Shown in pieces: positions 42,090 to 49,798 of a DNA stretch of 64,000 bases. The position numbers and the translations under genes were made by a program. Source of the DNA: an uncultured Pelagibacteraceae bacterium (GTDB taxonomy: Bacteria > Pseudomonadota > Alphaproteobacteria > Pelagibacterales > Pelagibacteraceae); NCBI GenBank assembly GCA_902524115.1, contig CABZCA010000001.1:1-64000 (forward strand). Reading direction: 5' to 3'. Within the stretch, counting starts at the first letter, position 1. Each line of letters opens with the position of its first letter. The notes beneath the pieces are model-generated. The model saw only the letters and a program-made list of their open reading frames with translations. It made no database searches and was not told where the DNA came from.

Positions 42090-43272
42090 GAGTTTAATAT
42101 ACTACGCATTAATTTCTTCGATATTTTTGTTTTCTTTGGTTTCAATTTGGAAAATTTTAGTAACGCTACAAGGAATTGAATTAAAAAATTTTAATTTTGC
42201 GATAATCATTGCTTTAGGTATCGCTATTAGTCTTTTAAATACACTTATAGGGGATAAATTAAATTATATAATAAAATCAACTTTTTTTGCCCTTATATTT
42301 ACTTTTATTGATGGATATATCGTTCAGTTAATGCCAGTTTGGTATAATATTGGAATATTTGGAATTCTGATATTTTTTTCATTAAAAATTAACAAGTATA
42401 ATCAAAAATACTTAGCAACCGAGCATTCATCTCAAATAGTGGTATTTGATTTTTTAACTCTTTTTGGAATTGTTTTATTTTCATTTGTCATTTTATTTCC
42501 ATTTTACATGATGTTGATAACAAGTTTTAAAACCCAAGCTGCTTTACTAATTAACCCTTTAGATTTCAGTATTAATTTTAACCAAGACTTTAAGGAATTA
42601 TTTAAGTCATACTTTGTAATATTTGATACTTACAAATTTGGTAGATACATACTAATAAGTACATTTGTTTCAGTCGGTACAGTGATAGTTACTTTAGTAT
42701 TTGCAATTCCAGCTGCATATGCAGTAGCAAGGTTAAATTTCTTTGGAAAAAACTTTCTGTCGACTTCAATTTTAATTATTTATATGTTTCCTGCTATTGT
42801 ATTGGTTATTCCTTTATATACTGTTTTTAGTCAACTAGGGTTAAGGAACTCAGTAGGCGGTTTATTAATTGTTTACACAGCAACTACTTTGCCAGTTGCA
42901 ATTTATATGTTACAAGGTTACTTTAGAAGCATTCCCAAAGAACTAGAAGAAGCAGCAATCATGGATAAATTAAATTGGTTTGGCATAATTATAAAAATAA
43001 TTTTGCCTTTAAGTATACCTGCAATCTCATCAGTTGCTTTATATGTATTTATGATTGCGTGGAATGAGTTTTTATTTTCTCTTATGTTCTTAGACAATCC
43101 AAACTCATTTACATTATCAAGGGCAATACAATATCTTAGTGGTGACGCTGAAACCCCAAGACAATACTTAATGGCTGGGTCAGTAGTTGTTACAATACCT
43201 GTTTTGTTAATTTTTGTATACTTTGAAAAATATTTAGTCAGTGGTCTTACTGCAGGAAGTGTAAAGGGTTAA
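42079..43272 (+). CDS. Sugar-type ABC permease 2 (UgpE/MalG-like) with N-terminal membrane extension
   Basis: This 397-residue permease carries about 100 extra N-terminal residues with some four hydrophobic segments ahead of a normal MalG/UgpE-like permease domain. The coupling loop I-P-K-E-L-E-E-A-A-I-M-D-K-L lies near 290. A usual homologue is about 280 residues. It forms the second half of the importer with permease 1 and the binding protein. Its stop shares a base with the start of the glycosidase gene, so uptake and cleavage are probably coupled. Confidence 0.85.
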   Translation: MKTKSLIYYALISSIFLFSLVSIWKILVTLQGIELKNFNFAIIIALGIAISLLNTLIGDKLNYIIKSTFFALIFTFIDGYIVQLMPVWYNIGIFGILIFFSLKINKYNQKYLATEHSSQIVVFDFLTLFGIVLFSFVILFPFYMMLITSFKTQAALLINPLDFSINFNQDFKELFKSYFVIFDTYKFGRYILISTFVSVGTVIVTLVFAIPAAYAVARLNFFGKNFLSTSILIIYMFPAIVLVIPLYTVFSQLGLRNSVGGLLIVYTATTLPVAIYMLQGYFRSIPKELEEAAIMDKLNWFGIIIKIILPLSIPAISSVALYVFMIAWNEFLFSLMFLDNPNSFTLSRAIQYLSGDAETPRQYLMAGSVVVTIPVLLIFVYFEKYLVSGLTAGSVKG

Positions 43273-44540
43273 TGGAAGATTTTATCAAATCAGCTAAGAA
43301 AGTTTTATTAGGCAATAAAAAAAAAGGATATACATTACCAACCAATAATAAATTGTACCCAGCACAATGGAATTGGGACTCAGGTTTCATTGCATTAGGA
43401 TATTCTCATTTTAAACTTAAATATGCTTTAGATGAAATAAAGACACTTATAAGAGGTCAATGGAAAGATGGAATGATACCCCATATATTATTTCACGATT
43501 TAAATACTAATTATTATCCAAACCATTCTGTTTGGGCTTGTGGCAATAAAATACATTCATCTGGCATTACTCAACCACCAATTCTTGCAATAATTTTAAA
43601 ACTAATTTTAGATAAAAAAAGAATTAATAATAAAGATAAAGCTGAGTTTAAAAAAATAGTTAAGGGAATATTAAAATATCACAAATGGTTTATTAAATTT
43701 AGGGATCCAAATAATTCTGGATTGGTCTCAATTTTACACCCCTGGGAGAGTGGCTATGATAATTCACCATTATGGGATGATCCTATGAGCAAAGTAAAAG
43801 TCCCAAAAAACCTTAAATACAAAAGGGGAGATAACAAAGTTGTTAATCCTGAATATAGACCATTAGATATTGATTACGATAGATACGTAACTATCAAAAA
43901 TCATTTGAGAAAAAATAATTATAATCCAAAAAAACTTTATAAAGCTTCGTTATTCAATGTAGTTGATGTTGGTTTTAACTCTATATTTTTACGAGCAAAT
44001 AAAGATCTTCTTAAATTATTAAATACCTTCAATTTACAAAGTATTGAATTAGAGTCTTATATATCAAGATCCGAAAATAAAATTGTAAAATTATATAATA
44101 AAAAAAAAAATATATTTTTAAACATTGATATAAAAAATAAAAAAAAAATAAACATTCCATCAATTACTCATTATTTTATTTTATTTGCAGATTTAAAAGA
44201 CAAAGTATTAAATAATAAAATTATTAAAAACTTAAAAAAACACAGTTCTAAAGAAAAATATTTATTATCAAGTGTAAAACCAAATCACCAAAAGTTTGAA
44301 GAGAAAAGATATTGGAGAGGTCCGGTATGGATTAATTGTAATTGGATAATATATCAAGGCTTAAAAAATAAGAATATTAAATTTGCTAAACAAATAAAAA
44401 GAAAAACTATTAATTTAGTAAAGCAAAAAGGGTTTAATGAATACTTTAGCTGTAAAACTGGTAAAGGATTTGGTGCAACAAATTTTTCTTGGACTGCCGC
44501 ATTATTTTTAGACTTAATACTTGAAAACAAAAATGACTAA
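43272..44540 (+). CDS. GH63-like glycosidase (mannosyl-/glucosylglycerate hydrolase type)
   Basis: This 422-residue cytosolic protein has an (alpha/alpha)-barrel-type sequence: Y-P-A-Q-W-N-W-D-S-G-F-I-A-L-G near 29-43, G-Q-W-K-D-G-M-I-P-H near 66, and H-P-W-E-S-G-Y-D-N-S-P-L-W-D-D near 155. Also present are R-G-P-V-W-I-N-C-N-W near 350 and G-F-N-E-Y-F-S near 385. These match GH63 enzymes that cleave mannosylglycerate or glucosylglycerate to the sugar and glycerate; in GH63 the S-G-x-D and late Glu segments supply catalytic acids. Such osmolytes are made by marine cyanobacteria and other microbes. A run of ten A at 44101 makes frame slippage possible, but the frame stays open. Other glycoside substrates are possible. 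Confidence 0.72.
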   Translation: MEDFIKSAKKVLLGNKKKGYTLPTNNKLYPAQWNWDSGFIALGYSHFKLKYALDEIKTLIRGQWKDGMIPHILFHDLNTNYYPNHSVWACGNKIHSSGITQPPILAIILKLILDKKRINNKDKAEFKKIVKGILKYHKWFIKFRDPNNSGLVSILHPWESGYDNSPLWDDPMSKVKVPKNLKYKRGDNKVVNPEYRPLDIDYDRYVTIKNHLRKNNYNPKKLYKASLFNVVDVGFNSIFLRANKDLLKLLNTFNLQSIELESYISRSENKIVKLYNKKKNIFLNIDIKNKKKINIPSITHYFILFADLKDKVLNNKIIKNLKKHSSKEKYLLSSVKPNHQKFEEKRYWRGPVWINCNWIIYQGLKNKNIKFAKQIKRKTINLVKQKGFNEYFSCKTGKGFGATNFSWTAALFLDLILENKND

Positions 44541-45690
44541 TTACAATTGGAATTATCCAACAACTGTTTGGGTAGGCAAAGATAGAGCTAAGGATCTAGA
44601 AAAGGCTTGTGGTGAAGTTAAAACTTTAAATCCATTACTAGTAACAGATAAAGACTTAATTAACTTAGAATTTTTAAAAGATTTAATAAATGATTTAGAA
44701 AAGAAATTTAAATTATGTATTTTTTCAAATTTTTCAGGAAACCCTACTGGTGAGAATGTTGATGAGGGCGTTGAAGTATTCAAGAATAATAGTTGTGACA
44801 GTGTAATAGCTATTGGAGGTGGAAGTGCATTAGACGTGGGTAAAGCCATTGCTTTTATGTCTGGTCAATCTAGACCTATTTGGGATTTTGAGGATATTGG
44901 GGATTATTGGAAAAGGGCAGATGAAAAAAATATCTCTCCAATAATTGCAGTTCCAACAACTGCTGGAACTGGTTCTGAAACTGGTAGAGCATCAGCAATA
45001 ATTAATTCAATAACTGGAATAAAAAAAATTATTTTCCACCCAAAATTTTTACCATCTATTGTCATATTGGACCCAGTTCTTACTAAAAATCTTTCTCCCC
45101 GATTAACAGGAGCGACAGGAATGGATGCATTAGCGCATAATTTAGAGGCATTTTGTGCTCCTGGCTTTCACCCAATGGCTGATGGAATAGCTATTGAGGG
45201 AATGAGGTTGATAAAAAAATCACTTTTGAAAGCCGTTAAAGATGGAAGTGATTTAGATGCTAGATCAGATTTGTTAGCTGCAGCAAGCATGGGATCTACT
45301 GCATTTCAAAAAGGGTTAGGAGCCATACATTCACTTAGCCATCCGCTTAATGCTCAATTTAATCTTCATCATGGATTATCTAATGCAATATTTATGCCTT
45401 ATGTTTTAACTTTTAATAAAGAAAATATTGAGGAAAGAATTATTTCTATATGTGATTACCTTAACTTAAGTAAAAGTTTTGATGCTTTTCTTGAATGGAT
45501 ACTAGAACTAAGAAAAGAATTAAACATTCCACATAAACTATCAGACTTAATAGAAGCAAAAAAAATGAACTTAGATGAATTATCAAAGATGGCTCTTGAT
45601 GATCCATCAACATCTTCAAATCCAAAAAAATTGACTATAAATGATATGAAAGCTATGTATGAACATAGTATTTCAGGAGATTTATTTTAA
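44533..45690 (+). CDS. Iron-containing alcohol dehydrogenase
   Basis: From the ATG at 44533, overlapping the glycosidase stop by eight bases (ATGACTAA), this is 385 residues. It has the group III alcohol dehydrogenase NAD motif I-G-G-G-S-A-L-D near 95, T-T-A-G-T-G-S-E near 140, and metal ligands in the H-N-L-E-A-F and H-S-L-S-H-P-L region near 195-265. A TTG twelve bases upstream would add four residues and is less likely. The enzyme reduces or oxidises a small alcohol/aldehyde; linkage to the glycosidase suggests a product of osmolyte cleavage, but the substrate is unknown. Confidence 0.88.
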   Translation: MTNYNWNYPTTVWVGKDRAKDLEKACGEVKTLNPLLVTDKDLINLEFLKDLINDLEKKFKLCIFSNFSGNPTGENVDEGVEVFKNNSCDSVIAIGGGSALDVGKAIAFMSGQSRPIWDFEDIGDYWKRADEKNISPIIAVPTTAGTGSETGRASAIINSITGIKKIIFHPKFLPSIVILDPVLTKNLSPRLTGATGMDALAHNLEAFCAPGFHPMADGIAIEGMRLIKKSLLKAVKDGSDLDARSDLLAAASMGSTAFQKGLGAIHSLSHPLNAQFNLHHGLSNAIFMPYVLTFNKENIEERIISICDYLNLSKSFDAFLEWILELRKELNIPHKLSDLIEAKKMNLDELSKMALDDPSTSSNPKKLTINDMKAMYEHSISGDLF

Positions 45691-46475
45691 TGAAAAAAAT
45701 ACTAATAGTTGAGGGAAATTTAAGAGAGGAAAATCAGAGTTTTACTGATGGTGGAATTAAAACACATACAGAAAGTCTTAAGGATAGTATAGCCTATTTT
45801 ACTGATAAAATTGAAATTGATGTTGTAAATCCCTCATCTGACAAAAATATTTCTGAAAAAGTAACTGATCTCGATAAATATGATGGACTAATATGGGGTG
45901 GAAGTAGTCTAAATATTTATAATGATACCATCGAAATAAGAAGACAGATCGAATTTATGAGAGAGTGTCAAAAAAAAATTAAAAAAATATTAGCTATCTG
46001 CTGGGGACTCCAGGTTGCTGTTACTGTAGCAGGAGGGCAAGTAAAAAGATGTACAAACGGATCCCACAGAGGTATAGCACTTAATATTGAAATAAATAAT
46101 GATGGATTAAAACATCCAATATATAAAAATAAAGATAAAATTTTTAATACACCCGCTTTTAATTTTGATGAAGTTGCAACATTGCCAAAAAATTCAAAAT
46201 TGCTAGCCTCAAATCCTATTAATAAAGTTATGGGAGTAAATTTTCAATCTGCGGCAAGTGATATATGGGGTATTCAATATCATCCTGAAATTACTTACGA
46301 TAAAATGATAAGCCTTATACATTTCAGAAAAGAACGCCTTTTAAACAACAATGCTTTTGTAGATGAGCAAGAGATAAATAATCATGTAAGAATGATTGCT
46401 GAAGAAAATAAGATTACAAATAAAGATCTTAGAATGCGTGAACTTGAAAACTGGCTTAATTATCTTTTAAAATAG
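45690..46475 (+). CDS. Class I glutamine-amidotransferase-like protein
   Basis: This 261-residue protein is a stand-alone class I (triad) amidotransferase domain. The nucleophile Cys sits in A-I-C-W-G-L-Q near residue 106, and the His-Glu pair in Q-Y-H-P-E-I near 196. Relatives hydrolyse gamma-glutamyl amides, for example gamma-glutamyl-gamma-aminobutyrate or glutathione-derived amides, or are uncharacterised GMP-synthase-like proteins. The C-terminal 50 residues are a helical extension. It overlaps the dehydrogenase stop by one base, and its end overlaps the convergent fhs by nine bases. Reaction unknown. Confidence 0.75.
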   Translation: MKKILIVEGNLREENQSFTDGGIKTHTESLKDSIAYFTDKIEIDVVNPSSDKNISEKVTDLDKYDGLIWGGSSLNIYNDTIEIRRQIEFMRECQKKIKKILAICWGLQVAVTVAGGQVKRCTNGSHRGIALNIEINNDGLKHPIYKNKDKIFNTPAFNFDEVATLPKNSKLLASNPINKVMGVNFQSAASDIWGIQYHPEITYDKMISLIHFRKERLLNNNAFVDEQEINNHVRMIAEENKITNKDLRMRELENWLNYLLK

Positions 46476-48143
46476 ACCCTCTGTTTCACCTTTTTCATTA
46501 ATACGGATTGAGTCCGCTGCTGGCACTCTTGGTAATCCTGGCATAGTCATTATTGCACCGCATACAACAACGATAAATTCTGCTCCAGAAGATAGTCTTA
46601 CCTCTCTTATTGGCAATACATGGCCTGAGGGTGCTCCTTTTAGATTTGGGTCAGTAGAAAAACTATATTGAGTTTTTGCAATACAAATTGGTAATGATTG
46701 GTAACCTCTTTCTTCAAAAGCTTTTAATTGGTCTCTAATTTTAGTATCTGCAACCACTTCGCTTGCTCTATAAAGTTCCTTAGCAATTGTTTCTATTTTT
46801 TTAAACAATGATGTTTTATCATCATATAAAAATTTAAAATCACTATCTTTTTCACATAGCTCAACTACATCATTTGCTAAATCGATTGCACCTTCTCCAC
46901 CTTTTTCCCAATGCTTTGATATAGAGGCTTTAATACCTTTTTGTTCACAAAACTTGATAACTTCATCAACCTCTTTATCAGTATCTAAAACAAAGTGATT
47001 TATTGCTACTGTTACAGGTAATCCAAATTTTTGAATATTTTCTATATGTCTTTCTAAGTTAACCAATCCTTTTTTAACTGCATCGACATTTTCATTTTTC
47101 AATTCGTCTTTTTTTACTCCACCATGCATTTTTAGAGCTCTTATAGTTGCAACAATTACAACACAACTTGGTTTTAATCCTGATTTTCTACACTTTATAT
47201 CTAGAAATTTTTCTGCACCTAGGTCAGCACCAAATCCAGCTTCTGTTACTACATAATCTGAAAGTTTTAATGCTGTCTTAGTTGCTAAAACTGAATTACA
47301 TCCATGAGCTATATTTGCAAATGGTCCACCATGAATAATTGCTGGATTGTTTTCCAAGGTTTGTGTTACGTTTGGTCTAATAGCATCTTTTAATAATACA
47401 GTCATTGGACCCTGAGCGTTTAAATCTTTTGCATATATCGGTTTTTTATCTCTAGTATAACCAACTGTAATATTACCAATTCTATTTTCAAGATCATGCA
47501 AATCATTTGACAAACAAAAGATTGCCATTATCTCTGATGCAACAGTAATATCAAAACCATCTTCTCTTGGAAATCCGTTCGCTACACCACCTAGATTTAT
47601 ATTTATAGATCTTAAAGCTCGATCATTCATGTCGAGAACTCTTTTCCAAACTATTCGTCTAACATCTATATTTAATTTGTTTCCCCAATATATATGGTTA
47701 TCTATTAGTGCAGATAAAAGATTATGTGCAGATGTGATTGCATGAAAGTCTCCAGTAAAATGAAGATTTATTTGTTCCATAGGAACTACTTGAGCATATC
47801 CACCACCAGCAGCTCCACCCTTCATACCAAAAGAAGGACCAAGACTAGGTTCTCTTAAACAAACAATAGATTTTTTACCTATTTTATTTAATCCATCTGA
47901 CAATCCCACAGAAGTTGTTGTTTTTCCTTCTCCTGCTGGAGTAGGTGTAATTGCCGTTACTAGTATTAATTTTCCATCTTTTTTGTCTTTAAATTTTTCT
48001 AAGTATTCAAGTTTAATTTTAGCTATATATCTGCTTATTGGACTATATGCCTCAGCTTTATCAGGTACTCCCACGCCATCCAAAATCTCTTGGATAGGTT
48101 TCATTTTTGCTTCACGAGCTATTTGGATATCTGATTTTGACAT
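46467..48143 (-). CDS. fhs: Formate-tetrahydrofolate ligase
   Basis: This 558-residue protein is Fhs (FTHFS), which joins formate and tetrahydrofolate with ATP. In methyl-oxidising marine bacteria it can run in reverse to conserve ATP. Motifs are [12 protein letters not shown] near 66, [14 protein letters not shown] near 97, H-F-T-G-D-F-H-A near 130, and C-terminal A-K-T-Q-Y-S-F-S. Length is typical. It lies divergent from the sarcosine oxidase/N-methylglutamate dehydrogenase operon, whose product methylene-THF it can help process, with 128 bases between the starts. Confidence 0.96.
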   Translation of the reverse strand: MSKSDIQIAREAKMKPIQEILDGVGVPDKAEAYSPISRYIAKIKLEYLEKFKDKKDGKLILVTAITPTPAGEGKTTTSVGLSDGLNKIGKKSIVCLREPSLGPSFGMKGGAAGGGYAQVVPMEQINLHFTGDFHAITSAHNLLSALIDNHIYWGNKLNIDVRRIVWKRVLDMNDRALRSININLGGVANGFPREDGFDITVASEIMAIFCLSNDLHDLENRIGNITVGYTRDKKPIYAKDLNAQGPMTVLLKDAIRPNVTQTLENNPAIIHGGPFANIAHGCNSVLATKTALKLSDYVVTEAGFGADLGAEKFLDIKCRKSGLKPSCVVIVATIRALKMHGGVKKDELKNENVDAVKKGLVNLERHIENIQKFGLPVTVAINHFVLDTDKEVDEVIKFCEQKGIKASISKHWEKGGEGAIDLANDVVELCEKDSDFKFLYDDKTSLFKKIETIAKELYRASEVVADTKIRDQLKAFEERGYQSLPICIAKTQYSFSTDPNLKGAPSGHVLPIREVRLSSGAEFIVVVCGAIMTMPGLPRVPAADSIRINEKGETEGLF

Positions 48144-48271
48144 TTAGTTTAAAATTTATAATTGTTTAATGTGCAAAATGTCTATACTTTTTTGGTTGGA
48201 TTTTAAACATCTAAAAAATATATATATAAAAAATAAGAAAAAATTTATGTTTAATTGGATAAAATTAAAAA

Positions 48272-49528
48272 ATGCAAAAATACTCAGTTTTTAGTCTAAT
48301 TAAAAATGCATTCTCAGATCATCAGAACTGGGAAGTAGCTTGGAAAGACCCAACTCCTAAAAAGGAATATGACGTAATCATTATTGGTGGCGGAGGTCAC
48401 GGTTTAGCAACTGCATACTACTTAGCTAAAGAGCACAATATTACAAATGTAGCTATCATTGAAAAAGGATGGATAGGTGGAGGTAATGTTGGAAGGAATA
48501 CTACAATAATTAGATCAAACTATATGCATGATGACAATGCTTTGTTCAGTGAGTTTGGCATGGATCTATGGAGAAAGATGAGTCAGGATTTGAATTACAA
48601 TGTTATGTTTTCTCCAAGAGGAATAATTAATCTTGCTCATTCAGATGCCCAAATGAATGCATACTCTAGAAGAGGAAATTCAATGCGCCTAAATGGAATT
48701 GATGCAGTTTTATTAAGTAGGGAAGAAGTTCAAAAACGAATTCCAATGGCAGATTTTTCAGACAATGTAAGATTTCCAATTTTTGGAGGATTGATGCAAC
48801 CAAGTGCTGGAACTGCTAGACATGATGCCGTTGCTTGGGGATATGCAAGACAAGCAGACTCGATGGGTGTCGATATAATTCAAAATTGTGAGGTTACAGG
48901 ATTTGATGTTACTAACGGAAAAATAGTTGGTGTAAGAACATCTAGAGGAGATATCAAAGCAAAAAAAGTTGGTTTGTGTGTAGCAGGTAGTACAAATATT
49001 TTAGCAGAAATGTTAAACATGACATTACCAATTGAAACTCATCTTCTTCAAGCATGTGTATCAGAACCTGTAAAACCCTTACTCGATCATGTTGTTACAT
49101 TTGGTGCAGGCCACTTTTATTGTAGTCAATCAGATAAAGGAGAGATGGTTATGGGTGGAGACTTAGACGGATACAATAGTTACTCTCAAAGAGGAAATTT
49201 ACCAACACTCCAACACGTATTGACAGAAGGTATTGCAATGTTTCCATTTCTAAGCAAATTGAAAATGCTTAGAACTTGGGGTGGAATTATGGATATGTCC
49301 ATGGACGGCTCACCAATTATTGATAAAACACATATTGATGGCTTATACTTAAATTGTGGCTGGTGTTACGGTGGATTTAAGGCTACCCCAGCTTCTGGGT
49401 GGACTTTTGCTCACACAATTGCACAAGACAGAGTTCATGAATTAAATGCAGGTTACAGTTTAAATAGATTTAATACTGGTGATTTGATTGATGAAAAAGG
49501 TCTTGGTACCAAAACTTGGATATCTTAA
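48272..49528 (+). CDS. mgdA: N-methylglutamate dehydrogenase / sarcosine oxidase beta subunit
   Basis: This 418-residue FAD protein has the Rossmann motif V-I-I-I-G-G-G-G-H-G-L-A near 35-46, E-K-G-W-I-G-G-G-N-V-G-R near 64, and T-A-R-H-D-A-V-A-W-G near 181. There His184 aligns with the residue that covalently binds FMN in heterotetrameric sarcosine oxidase beta. The order beta-delta-alpha-gamma in this operon is shared by soxBDAG and mgdABCD, which are homologous. Because gmaS and mgsABC are in the same window I favour N-methylglutamate dehydrogenase, which demethylates N-methylglutamate to glutamate and methylene-THF. Sarcosine oxidase is the real alternative and cannot be excluded by eye. 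Confidence 0.82.
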   Translation: MQKYSVFSLIKNAFSDHQNWEVAWKDPTPKKEYDVIIIGGGGHGLATAYYLAKEHNITNVAIIEKGWIGGGNVGRNTTIIRSNYMHDDNALFSEFGMDLWRKMSQDLNYNVMFSPRGIINLAHSDAQMNAYSRRGNSMRLNGIDAVLLSREEVQKRIPMADFSDNVRFPIFGGLMQPSAGTARHDAVAWGYARQADSMGVDIIQNCEVTGFDVTNGKIVGVRTSRGDIKAKKVGLCVAGSTNILAEMLNMTLPIETHLLQACVSEPVKPLLDHVVTFGAGHFYCSQSDKGEMVMGGDLDGYNSYSQRGNLPTLQHVLTEGIAMFPFLSKLKMLRTWGGIMDMSMDGSPIIDKTHIDGLYLNCGWCYGGFKATPASGWTFAHTIAQDRVHELNAGYSLNRFNTGDLIDEKGLGTKTWIS

Positions 49529-49798
49529 ATGCTCTATATATTCTGTCCACATTGTGGATCAAGATCACAGAATGAGTTTGCTTATGGTGGAGATGCAACA
49601 GTAAAACGACCAGAGCTTAATAAGGAAGTTAGTGACCAAGAGTGGGATAATTTTGTTTATTTAAGAAAAAGCCCTAGAGGAAAACATCTAGAGTTATGGC
49701 ATCATATATCTGGCTGTAGACAATGGATAAAAGTTGAAAGAGACACATCAACTCACGAAATTTTTAAAACTTATAAAGCAGATGAACTAACTGAATAA
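49529..49798 (+). CDS. mgdB: N-methylglutamate dehydrogenase / sarcosine oxidase delta subunit
   Basis: This 89-residue protein is a SoxD-type subunit. The early C-P-H-C-G pair near residues 6-9 and the H-H-I-S-G-C-R-Q-W segment near 63-71 form the zinc-binding Cys/His set of the family. The subunit is structural in the heterotetramer. It begins immediately after the beta-subunit stop and overlaps the alpha-subunit start by one base. Confidence 0.88.
   Translation: MLYIFCPHCGSRSQNEFAYGGDATVKRPELNKEVSDQEWDNFVYLRKSPRGKHLELWHHISGCRQWIKVERDTSTHEIFKTYKADELTE

Noticed and set aside
44101-44110. Run of ten A in the glycosidase gene as a frameshift site
   Set aside because: The frame stays open and the motifs on both sides agree with one protein, so no frameshift is needed.
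48144-48271. Riboswitch (glycine or SAM type) between fhs and mgdA
   Set aside because: The gap is AT-rich with no conserved core or convincing paired stems visible; only promoters are expected there.
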